Assembly: GCF_001513975.1 (NCBI RefSeq)
Contig: NZ_KQ947987.1
Coordinates: 436,945-500,944 of the forward strand
Reading direction: 5' to 3'
Source: Streptomyces curacoi
Lineage (GTDB): Bacteria; Actinomycetota; Actinomycetes; Streptomycetales; Streptomycetaceae
Length of the DNA: 64,000 nucleotides
Positions 56,124 to 62,788 of this stretch are shown one piece after another. The notes under the pieces were generated by a model that saw only the letters and a program-made list of their open reading frames with translations, was not told the origin of the DNA and did not search any database. Each line of letters starts with the position of its first letter. Within the stretch, counting starts at the first letter, position 1. The translations under genes and the position numbers were made by a program.

Positions 56124-57626
56124 GTGGCGGGCAGAGCTTTGCCGGCGTTGCCGCAGTACCGCAAGGACGGGGTGACCCGGCGGCTGTGCGCGTCGGTGCA
56201 TCTCGACGACGCCTTCGCCTTCGAGGTCGACCGGGACCTCACCGGTGACCGGCTGAACGCGATCGGTCTGACCCTCGGCATCAACTTCGTGGCGCTCGCC
56301 CGGCACGCGCGCGTGGCCGTGCGGCGGCGCGAGGCGCTCGACCGGCAACTGGCCTGGCTGGGCCCGGCGTTGGTGGTGGCGCTGCTGGTCGGGCTGGCGG
56401 GGCTGACCGGCAGCAACGGATCCGTGGCACAGGTCGGGCTGTACGGCCCCCTCGGCATCCTCGCCGCCGGCTGGTGGCTGGTCCACCGGGCGCAGTCCCA
56501 GGCCCGCGCCGCGGCGCAGCAGGTCTTCCGCGACCCCGAGAGGGCCGAGAGGCTCGCCCCGCCCGTCGAGCCGGAGGCGGAGGCCTGGCTGCAGGAGCAC
56601 GCGTACAAGCGCGCCAACGTCCTGCCGTACGCCGACGCGGCGGCTCGCACCAACCCGTTCGTCGGCAGTGGCACCGCGATCAGGAAGGCCGGCGTCTGGC
56701 AGCCCATCGACGTCAGCAAGCCCGCCGAGGCGCCGGGCGGCGGCAGGCTCCCCGTGATCCCCTTCGACGCCGTCGACCTCCACACCTATGTGGCCCGCCA
56801 GATGGAGGGCGTCGCCGGCCTGGACGGGCTGCGCGTCAAGAACCGGCTCTACGTCCTCGGCAGCAACGCCTACCTGCTCGGCGACCTGGTGCCCGACCGC
56901 ACCCGGCGCCCGTCCGCCCAGATCCCCAAGCAACTCGTCCAGGCGGGTCTGGAGAAGCCGGGCGCGGGCATGCGGACCCATCTCTGCCTGGAGCGGGTCG
57001 GGGAGGGCGGGCGGATCGTCGTCTCCATGTACCTGCGGGCGATCCTCAACCAGCCCAGCCTCACCTGGGAGGTCGCCGCCTACGCGATCCCTCCGCTCAG
57101 CGGGCGCTTCCACCGCGTGGACCGGCTTCCGGTGGCCCCCTTCGACCGCTGGTGGAGCCTCGTCGCCCACGCCACCACGCACACCTGGCCCGAGCTGAGC
57201 GGCGCCCTGCGCCGTATCCGCGAGCGCAGGCGGCGGCGCCGGGCCGACGCGCGGTTCCTGAAGAAGGTGCGCCGGGACATCACCGACCAGCACATGGTCT
57301 ACGACTACGGCGCCGCCGACAGCCTGCGCGAGCGACACGCCGACTGGGACGAGGCCGGCTACGCCGAGCGCATCGACTCGCAGGACTACCTGTACCGGCT
57401 CCAGCAAGGGGTGCTGACGGCGACCGAGAAGTTCCTGCAGGACCACAACGTCGACACCAGCTCGTTCGACAAGGCGCAGCAGATCATCAGCAACCAGACC
57501 TACAACATCGAGAACGTCAGCAACAGCAACCTCGGCAACCACAACCAGGTCAACCACAACGGGCCCCAGGGGAGCGGGCCCTCGGGGCAGCAGGGCGCCG
57601 GCGGAACGCCACCGGCCAAGCCCTGA
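56124..57626 (+). CDS. Membrane protein with C-terminal amyloid-like Asn/Gly motif
   Basis: A 500-residue protein I do not recognise. Two hydrophobic segments (ALVVALLVGLAGLTG; VGLYGPLGILAAGWWLVH) at about 78-125 form a hairpin anchor. Large cytoplasmic-type regions flank it (N-term KDGVTRRLCASVHLDDAFAF; after it LPYADAAARTNPFVGSGTAI, GSNAYLLGDLVPDRTRRPSA). An Arg-rich helix (IRERRRRRRADARFLKKVRR) follows at about 370. Residues 459-480 read TYNIENVSNSNLGNHNQVNH NG (shown split), a motif nearly repeated at the start of the next protein. The tail is Gly/Pro/Gln-rich and disordered. The ATG is preceded by GGGCAGG. The next gene follows by 25 bp. Confidence 0.7.
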   Translation: MAGRALPALPQYRKDGVTRRLCASVHLDDAFAFEVDRDLTGDRLNAIGLTLGINFVALARHARVAVRRREALDRQLAWLGPALVVALLVGLAGLTGSNGSVAQVGLYGPLGILAAGWWLVHRAQSQARAAAQQVFRDPERAERLAPPVEPEAEAWLQEHAYKRANVLPYADAAARTNPFVGSGTAIRKAGVWQPIDVSKPAEAPGGGRLPVIPFDAVDLHTYVARQMEGVAGLDGLRVKNRLYVLGSNAYLLGDLVPDRTRRPSAQIPKQLVQAGLEKPGAGMRTHLCLERVGEGGRIVVSMYLRAILNQPSLTWEVAAYAIPPLSGRFHRVDRLPVAPFDRWWSLVAHATTHTWPELSGALRRIRERRRRRRADARFLKKVRRDITDQHMVYDYGAADSLRERHADWDEAGYAERIDSQDYLYRLQQGVLTATEKFLQDHNVDTSSFDKAQQIISNQTYNIENVSNSNLGNHNQVNHNGPQGSGPSGQQGAGGTPPAKP

Positions 57627-57651
57627 ACCGCGCACAACAGGAGGGCGGGAC

Positions 57652-57972
57652 ATGAGCACGTACAACATCCGCAACATCAACGGGCCGGCCAACATCGGCG
57701 ACCACGGACGCATCGAGATCAACAACGGCGCCGACCCGGCCGCACTCGTGCGGCTCGCGGAGCGGCTCGTCGAGCGGCTGCACACCGAGAACCCGGCGCT
57801 CGTCCCGCAGGCGCAGATCATCCAGGGCGAGCTGGTCCACGCCGCACAGGACGGCCAGCCCGCCAACCGCGGCCGCATCCGCTCCGCCCTGGAAACCATC
57901 GGCATCGGCGTCGCGGCAGGCAGCGGCAGCCTGGCCCTGGCCCAGGAGATCGGCCGGGTGCTCGGGCTCTGA
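57652..57972 (+). CDS. Small protein with N-terminal amyloid-like motif and helical C-terminus
   Basis: A 106-residue protein of unknown function. Residues 3-26 read TYNIRNINGPANIGDHGRIE then INNG, aligning with residues 459-480 of the preceding protein (T-Y-N-I-x-N-V/I ... N-L/I-G-N/D-H-x-Q/R-V/I ... N-G). The rest is predicted helical (DPAALVRLAERLVERLHTEN, QAQIIQGELVHAAQDG), ending in a Gly-rich hydrophobic stretch (IGIGVAAGSGSLALAQEIGR) that might enter a membrane. SD GGAGGG precedes the ATG by 6 nt. Co-directional and close (25 bp) to the upstream gene, so one operon. A homotypic-interaction pair is my inference. Confidence 0.75.
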   Translation: MSTYNIRNINGPANIGDHGRIEINNGADPAALVRLAERLVERLHTENPALVPQAQIIQGELVHAAQDGQPANRGRIRSALETIGIGVAAGSGSLALAQEIGRVLGL

Positions 57973-57977
57973 GGGGA

Positions 57978-58006
57978 GGGCGCCCCACACGTCCTGTGGG
58001 GCGCCC
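57978..58006. terminator. 11-bp perfect hairpin between convergent operons
   Basis: GGGCGCCCCAC (57978-57988) and GTGGGGCGCCC (57996-58006), 7-nt loop, just after the 106-residue gene and before the repeats at the kinase 3' end. Likely bidirectional terminator. Confidence 0.8.
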
Positions 58007-58013
58007 CCATCCG

Positions 58014-58079
58014 GTCACTGGGCGCGTACGACCGGGTCACCGGACGCGTACGACCGGGTCACTTGGCGCGTACGACCGC
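58014..58079. repeat. 22-bp tandem repeat x3 at the kinase gene stop codon
   Basis: Units start GTCACTGGGCGCGTACGACC, GTCACCGGACGCGTACGACC and GTCACTTGGCGCGTACGACC, each 22 bp (58014-58035, 58036-58057, 58058-58079). The third, TCA at 58059-58061, contains the kinase stop on the minus strand; the other two lie beyond it. It is a third case in this window of duplication anchored at a gene end. Confidence 0.8.
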
Positions 58080-59396
58080 CCGCACCCCGCCTCCGAGGTC
58101 CAGCTCCAGGCCCGAGCGCAGCGGGACCGTCTGGCCGGGGCCGATCTGCTGGGGCGTGCCGTCGGAGCGGGTGCCCGTCCAGGTGTCCTTGGAATGGTTC
58201 TTTATGCCGAAGCGGCCCGGCTTGCTGGGGTGTTCGACCAGCTCCGCGACCAAACTCCCGTCCGAGCAGTCGTGCCGCGCCGGCTCGGGCAGCAGATGGT
58301 GCGTCTGGACGCGTGCCTCCCTGCGCAGCCGGATGTGGTGCTCGGTGCGCGGTGGCGGCGTGGTCACCGTCAGCCGGGGCGGCAGCACCAGCTGTGCCCT
58401 GCACGACCAGCACACGCGCGACGGCGGGTTCGCGCCCGGCTCCGTCATGTTCTGCCGCCCGCAGGACGCGCACTCGACCACCGCGTCCAGCACCGCCCGC
58501 AGCGCGTTGCGCCACTCGGTCTCGCGCACCCGGGCCGCGGGATCGTGCAGACCGGTCGTGAAGCTGCGGCGGAACAGCTCCTGGAGGGTGCCGACCGCCG
58601 CGTCCCACGTCGCCAGCACGGTCGCGTGCTCCATCGGGTCGGGCGCGTTGGAGTCGTCCGCCGGATCGAAGACGAACAGCGGACTCCTGCCGTACAACCG
58701 CTTCTCCGCCGCCTCGTCGAAGCAGTGGATGCCCAGCTCACGCATGCCCTCCAGCGGGTGGTGGTTCATCAGCAACATGAACAGCAGCACGGCCAGCGAG
58801 TGCAGGTCGGACTGGGTGCCCGGGCGCGCCCCCGGGTCGGCGCGCACCAGCTCCGGCGCCATGAACTTCATCGTCCCCGAGATACCGCTGGCATCGCCCT
58901 CGACGACCGCGTTGTCGTTGTCGCAGACCAGCACGTCACCCGTGGCCGGATCGAAGAAGACGTTCCCCCAGGAGATGTCCCGGTAGGCGATACCGCGCGA
59001 GTGCAGCGCCTGATACGCCTCCACCGTGTACAGACAGGCCGTCAGCAACGCCCGTGTGCTGGTGCGCAGTTGCCGCCGGAACAGGTCCGGCAGCCCCTTG
59101 AAGCGCTCCGGGCGCAGCGCCATCAGGTAGCCGAACGAACCCCGGTGCGCGCTGACGTACGCCTCGGGCCACAGGAACCGGTCGTCGTCGAAGTCCCGGC
59201 TGACCAGCTCCTTGACGATCGCCTCCTGCTCGGGCGTCGCACACGTCGGGTAGTACCACTTGAGCGCCTTGTCGCCGCCCGGAGTCCGCACCCGGTACAC
59301 CTCGCCCTGACCGCCGGCCCCGAGCAGGTCGATGATCTCGACCTCGTCGCCGTTCTCCGCGGCCAGCCGCGTCCCGCTGTCGAGCATGCCGCTCAT
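58059..59396 (-). CDS. TerY-P-triad-type protein kinase with C-terminal zinc ribbon
   Basis: A 445-residue eukaryotic-type kinase-fold protein. Gly-loop LLGAGGQGEVYRV, Lys in DKALKWYYP, catalytic loop GIAYRDISWGNVFFDP (HRD reads YRD), metal site VLVCDNDNA (DFG reads DND), and GTMKFMAPELV. These variants are usual in kinases of the TerY-phosphorylation triad. A zinc ribbon (CASCGRQN and CWSCRAQ) follows at about residue 310, then a C-terminal beta-rich domain (KPGRFGIKNHSKDTWTGTRS) that may bind phospho- or peptide ligands. The gene starts 3 bp after the PP2C stop, so its SD lies inside the phosphatase gene. Confidence 0.85.
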   Translation of the reverse strand: MSGMLDSGTRLAAENGDEVEIIDLLGAGGQGEVYRVRTPGGDKALKWYYPTCATPEQEAIVKELVSRDFDDDRFLWPEAYVSAHRGSFGYLMALRPERFKGLPDLFRRQLRTSTRALLTACLYTVEAYQALHSRGIAYRDISWGNVFFDPATGDVLVCDNDNAVVEGDASGISGTMKFMAPELVRADPGARPGTQSDLHSLAVLLFMLLMNHHPLEGMRELGIHCFDEAAEKRLYGRSPLFVFDPADDSNAPDPMEHATVLATWDAAVGTLQELFRRSFTTGLHDPAARVRETEWRNALRAVLDAVVECASCGRQNMTEPGANPPSRVCWSCRAQLVLPPRLTVTTPPPRTEHHIRLRREARVQTHHLLPEPARHDCSDGSLVAELVEHPSKPGRFGIKNHSKDTWTGTRSDGTPQQIGPGQTVPLRSGLELDLGGGVRAVVRAK

Positions 59397-59399
59397 CTT

Positions 59400-60290
59400 C
59401 TACGTCTCCGTCTTCCGTTCCGTTTCCATGGCCGGGGTGTCCTCGGCCACCAGACCGACGTGCCGCAGCGCCGCCGCCAGGGTCGTGTCGTCACCGGAGT
59501 ACCGCGAGGCCTGCCGCAGCCACTGAGGCAGCGAGGCCCGCACCCCGTCGCTGCCCTCGGCCAGCAGCCGGCCGTCCAGGCCCGCCACGAACTCCCGGTA
59601 CCCGTCCGCCGAGGCGAAGCTCTTCGACAGCCCGTCCGTCGACAGCACCACCAGCCGCGGTGTCCGCGCCTCGTCGAACAGCGGCGCCCAGTGCGTCCGC
59701 ACCGCACGCCAGGCCTCGGAGCCGCACAGCGACTCCGTCTCGTCGCCGAGGTCCTCCTCGCCGGTCGCCAGCGGCCGGCGCAGCGTCCCGTCGTGCTCGA
59801 CCACCGCCAGGTCCCCGTCGCCGATCTGCCAGGCCACGAAGAGCCAGGGCGTGAGCACCGCCCCGATCAGTGTGGTGCCGTACAGCACCAGCTTCTCGTC
59901 CGGCGCCGGCTCCCGCGCCCCCTCGTCGGCGACCGGGCGGTGCCGGTCCCAGTGGCCCAGGGCCGCCTCCCGCCAGTCGTGCACCAGCACGCGCGGGAAG
60001 TCGTCCCGGGCGTAGGTCATCAGCCGTGCCAGGCGTCCCCGTTCATGGCAGTCCCGCGCGGCCCGCCCGAACTCGGCCGCCCGCACCACGAACCGGTCCA
60101 CGGCGAACCGCGCACCGAGCCCGCTGCGCGCGTGCACGGCCGAGCCGTGCCCGTCGGCGACCGCCAGCACCAGCGGATCGTCCCCGCCGCCGCTGCCCTC
60201 GCAGGCGTACCAGTCCTGGTTGTGCTGCTTGTTGACCCCCTGGACGCTGTCGCCGATCGTCTCCCAGCGCCGCACCCCGAGCGTCACCAC
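59400..60290 (-). CDS. PP2C-family Ser/Thr phosphatase of the TerY-P triad
   Basis: A 296-residue PPM/PP2C phosphatase. Metal-binding Asp residues in VLAVADGHGSAVHA and SRYSGDDTTLAAALRH; the intermediate motif VVLSTDGLSKSF is also typical. The N-terminus (VRRWETIGDSVQGVNKQHNQ) fits the family's R/Q-x-x-N-Q-D start. It presumably reverses phosphorylation by the adjoining kinase. GTG start at 60290, overlapping the VWA gene end by 7 bp. Confidence 0.9.
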   Translation of the reverse strand: MVTLGVRRWETIGDSVQGVNKQHNQDWYACEGSGGGDDPLVLAVADGHGSAVHARSGLGARFAVDRFVVRAAEFGRAARDCHERGRLARLMTYARDDFPRVLVHDWREAALGHWDRHRPVADEGAREPAPDEKLVLYGTTLIGAVLTPWLFVAWQIGDGDLAVVEHDGTLRRPLATGEEDLGDETESLCGSEAWRAVRTHWAPLFDEARTPRLVVLSTDGLSKSFASADGYREFVAGLDGRLLAEGSDGVRASLPQWLRQASRYSGDDTTLAAALRHVGLVAEDTPAMETERKTET

Positions 60291-60970
60291 ACGTCGTCGT
60301 CATCGTCGTCGTCGAGGACCGGCGGCGCGTACGGCTGCTTCACGGCCGCGTCCGCGGAGACCGCCATCTGCTGCGAGGCCGCCTTCACCGCCGCCGTCGA
60401 CGCCCAGCGGATCGCCGCCGCGAGCTGCTTGGGGCTGTTGGCGTCCAGCGGCTGCAGCTCGGGGTTGCCGAGGAACTCCTGGAGCACCGAGCGGTCCGCG
60501 TCGGCGCCGATCGCGATGGCGACCCGCACCGCCTTGCGGCCCCACGGCGTGGCGTCGATCGCCTTCAGGCCCGCCCGCCAGTCGTCCGTCGGCACCCCGT
60601 CCGACACCAGCGCCAGCACCGGCTTCAGCGCCCGCTGCGGCATCGGCGGGCTCTGCAGCTCCCGCGAGACCAGGTGCAGCGCCTCGCCGAGGTTGGTCAT
60701 GCCGTCCACCTCGACGTCCTGCCAGGTGAAGTCATCCACCGGGACCGGCGTCGGATGGTGCCACTGGGCCGTCGTGGAGAACGTGATGGTGCGCAGCAGC
60801 AGCTGGGCCGCCGGGTTGTCGTGCGCCACCGAACGCATCTCGGGAACGGCTTCCCTGATCGCGTAGTTGAGTCTGGCGATCTTCTCGCCCTGCATCGAGT
60901 ACGAGCAGTCGAGCAGCCAGATGAAGTGGACCGGCCGGTTCGCCATGGGCCCGCCGGGAATGTCACTCAC
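60284..60970 (-). CDS. TerY-like von Willebrand factor A-domain protein
   Basis: A 228-residue VWA protein. The MIDAS residues are complete: DCSYSMQGEK (DxSxS), DGMTNLGEALHLV (Thr) and VLALVSDGVPTDD (Asp). It resembles TerY of tellurite-resistance loci and serves as the substrate or scaffold of TerY-P triads. The C-terminal tail ends in an Asp run (VLDDDDDDDVW). Start GTG at 60970 with AAGGA upstream; a later ATG at 60946 also begins plausibly (ANRPVHFIWLLD). Confidence 0.9.
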   Translation of the reverse strand: MSDIPGGPMANRPVHFIWLLDCSYSMQGEKIARLNYAIREAVPEMRSVAHDNPAAQLLLRTITFSTTAQWHHPTPVPVDDFTWQDVEVDGMTNLGEALHLVSRELQSPPMPQRALKPVLALVSDGVPTDDWRAGLKAIDATPWGRKAVRVAIAIGADADRSVLQEFLGNPELQPLDANSPKQLAAAIRWASTAAVKAASQQMAVSADAAVKQPYAPPVLDDDDDDDVW

Positions 60971-61013
60971 TGAGCTTGTCCTTTCCGGTAGTTGAGATGT
61001 CGTACGTCGCGGA

Positions 61014-61133
61014 TCAGGGCAGCAGCCACATCGCGAGCAGGGCCAGGCCGGCCCCCGTCAGCACCAGCGAGGCGAGGAACAGGCCCGCCGCCATGCGCCG
61101 GCCACGCCCGATCGGCTTGGTCACCTGGGTCAT
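61014..61133 (-). CDS. 39-residue single-pass membrane peptide in the GTPase operon
   Basis: A minimal ORF with MTQVTKPIGRGRR at the start, followed by the hydrophobic helix MAAGLFLASLVLTGAGLALL and ending MWLLP. The positive N-terminus predicts an inside orientation. Its ATG overlaps the TGA of the GTPase gene (ATGA), so it is translationally coupled, and it ends 44 bp before the VWA gene. Every third base is G or C. It is too short for routine gene calling but is well placed in the operon. Role unknown. Confidence 0.7.
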   Translation of the reverse strand: MTQVTKPIGRGRRMAAGLFLASLVLTGAGLALLAMWLLP

Positions 61134-62788
61134 GCCGGGCTGTACCTCTTCTCGCGCTCACCGCCGCGCGGCCTGGTCCCGCGCTCCTTGCCGCCCGCAC
61201 CGCCGCCGGGCCCGATCAGCGCCCCGGTCCGCAGCCCCGAGGCCGCGAGCAGCCACAGCACCGGCTCGGCGGCCCTGCGCTGCTCCGGCTCCAGCGGGCC
61301 GGTGCCGGTGGCCGCGTGGGCGCTGACCGCCCAGTAACGTGCCGACCGGAAGTCGTGCCCGAGGGCGCGGACGAGGCCGCCCAGGCCGATCTCCGCCAGC
61401 CAGGTGTCGATCCGCGCGCCGGCCACGGGCAACGAGGTCAGCTGGTCCAGCACGTCCCGTTTGGTGACGACCGCCGCCACCGACAGCCGGCCGCGCCGGC
61501 CGGTCAGCGCGGCGAGCTCGCCGATCAGCCGCTGGTACGTCTCCCACGGCCCCTGCGCGGAGGGGCGGGCCGCCCCCGCCCGCCGGGCGTCGTCGGCACT
61601 CAGCCTGCCGCGCACCTTGGGGTCGGCCAGGACGTCGGCGACCAGGACCACACCGTCGGCGTGCGCCAAGTACCGCTGGGCCCGCACACGTTCGGCGTCG
61701 CTCACCGACTCGCCCATCGGGTCGTACAGATACAGCAGCCGGCGCCGCCGCCCCCGTGTCACGGTCAGCATCAGGGCGCGCGGCTGGCCGCCGGTCGTGG
61801 CGTGCGCCCAACCGGTCTGCTTCAGCTCCTGGCCGAGGTCCACGGCCGTACGGCGGTCCTCGGCGGAGGCGTACTCGACGGTCAGGTCACCGCGCCGGGC
61901 CCACGCGTGCAGGCCCTCCACCATCGCCGCCATCAGCATGGTCTTGCCGGACGAGGTCCCGCCGACCAGCGGGGCGTGCACCACACGGGTGGTGCCCGCC
62001 GTCTCCGGCAGCGGCCGGGTGCAGTGCGGGCACAGCGCGGTCAGCTTCCCGCGCCCCGCGAGCCGGGTCGTCGGCAGCCGGTGCCCGCACGCGCACGCGT
62101 GCCACAGCACGCCGTACCGTCCCGGCCGCAGCGCGCGATGCTCGGCCCGGCAGTTCGGGCAGCGGTGCACGGCCAGCGGTACGGGGCGATAGCAGCCCGG
62201 ATAGGGGCACTTGACGCGCACCCCCCGCGCCAGCAGCCACCCGCGCTCCACACCCCGCAGCACCGGTACGGCCGCCGCGCAGCCGAGCCACACCAGGCCG
62301 AGCAGCACGGCGAACACGGCATGGACGAGGCCCAGTACGACGGTGGCGAGCACGACACTGAGCAGCGCGCCCAGGGCGAAGCCGGGCCCGAAGCACGCCG
62401 CCAGCACAAACCTGGACGCCGGTGAGCTGCCGCGCACCCCCGAGGGACGCCGCCCGTGGAACAGGTTCCGTACGAACCGCTCCATCCAGGGGTCGCGGAA
62501 AGCGGTCCAGATGACCCGCATCCCGTACCCGGCGGCCGAGACGGCGTCCACCCGCAGCTGCCGCCACCAGTAAGCGAGATGCGCGGGCTCCCCGGCACCC
62601 ACGGCCGGCACCCGCTGATCCGGCCGCCCCGCCTGCCACGGCCCGAGCCCGCGCCAGACGGCCCCGACGCCGATGCCGAGGAAACGCCACAGCAGGCGGA
62701 AGAGACAGAGGCCGACGGCGATGGCGAGCGACGAGCCGAGCAGGGCGAAGAGCGGGAAGGCCAGGGTGAGCGTGTTCACGAGAGTCAT
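61130..62788 (-). CDS. Membrane-anchored TRAFAC-clade GTPase with zinc ribbons
   Basis: A 552-residue protein. Residues 5-40 and 130-180 hold hydrophobic TM segments (FPLFALLGSSLAIAVGLCLF; GALLSVVLATVVLGLVHAVF). Then two zinc ribbons (KCPYPGCYRP ... HRCPNC; CACGHRLP ... LCPHC). The GTPase-like domain has Walker A GGTSSGKT (276-283), Asp356 in LYLYDPMGES (DxxG), and VTKRD (from about 441, G4-like). It matches GTPases described with GAP1 and TerY-P genes ('double/TRAFAC GTPase' systems). The ATG overlaps the end of the upstream gene (ATGA). Confidence 0.8.
   Translation of the reverse strand: MTLVNTLTLAFPLFALLGSSLAIAVGLCLFRLLWRFLGIGVGAVWRGLGPWQAGRPDQRVPAVGAGEPAHLAYWWRQLRVDAVSAAGYGMRVIWTAFRDPWMERFVRNLFHGRRPSGVRGSSPASRFVLAACFGPGFALGALLSVVLATVVLGLVHAVFAVLLGLVWLGCAAAVPVLRGVERGWLLARGVRVKCPYPGCYRPVPLAVHRCPNCRAEHRALRPGRYGVLWHACACGHRLPTTRLAGRGKLTALCPHCTRPLPETAGTTRVVHAPLVGGTSSGKTMLMAAMVEGLHAWARRGDLTVEYASAEDRRTAVDLGQELKQTGWAHATTGGQPRALMLTVTRGRRRRLLYLYDPMGESVSDAERVRAQRYLAHADGVVLVADVLADPKVRGRLSADDARRAGAARPSAQGPWETYQRLIGELAALTGRRGRLSVAAVVTKRDVLDQLTSLPVAGARIDTWLAEIGLGGLVRALGHDFRSARYWAVSAHAATGTGPLEPEQRRAAEPVLWLLAASGLRTGALIGPGGGAGGKERGTRPRGGEREKRYSPA

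Noticed and set aside
58014..58079. Phage attachment site or CRISPR at the 22-bp repeats
   Set aside because: Direct tandem units without spacers, tRNA or integrase; better explained as a 3'-end duplication.
57996..60866. A 956-codon plus-strand ORF opposite the triad genes
   Set aside because: Low-complexity composition, and the minus-strand kinase, phosphatase and VWA motifs are unmistakable.
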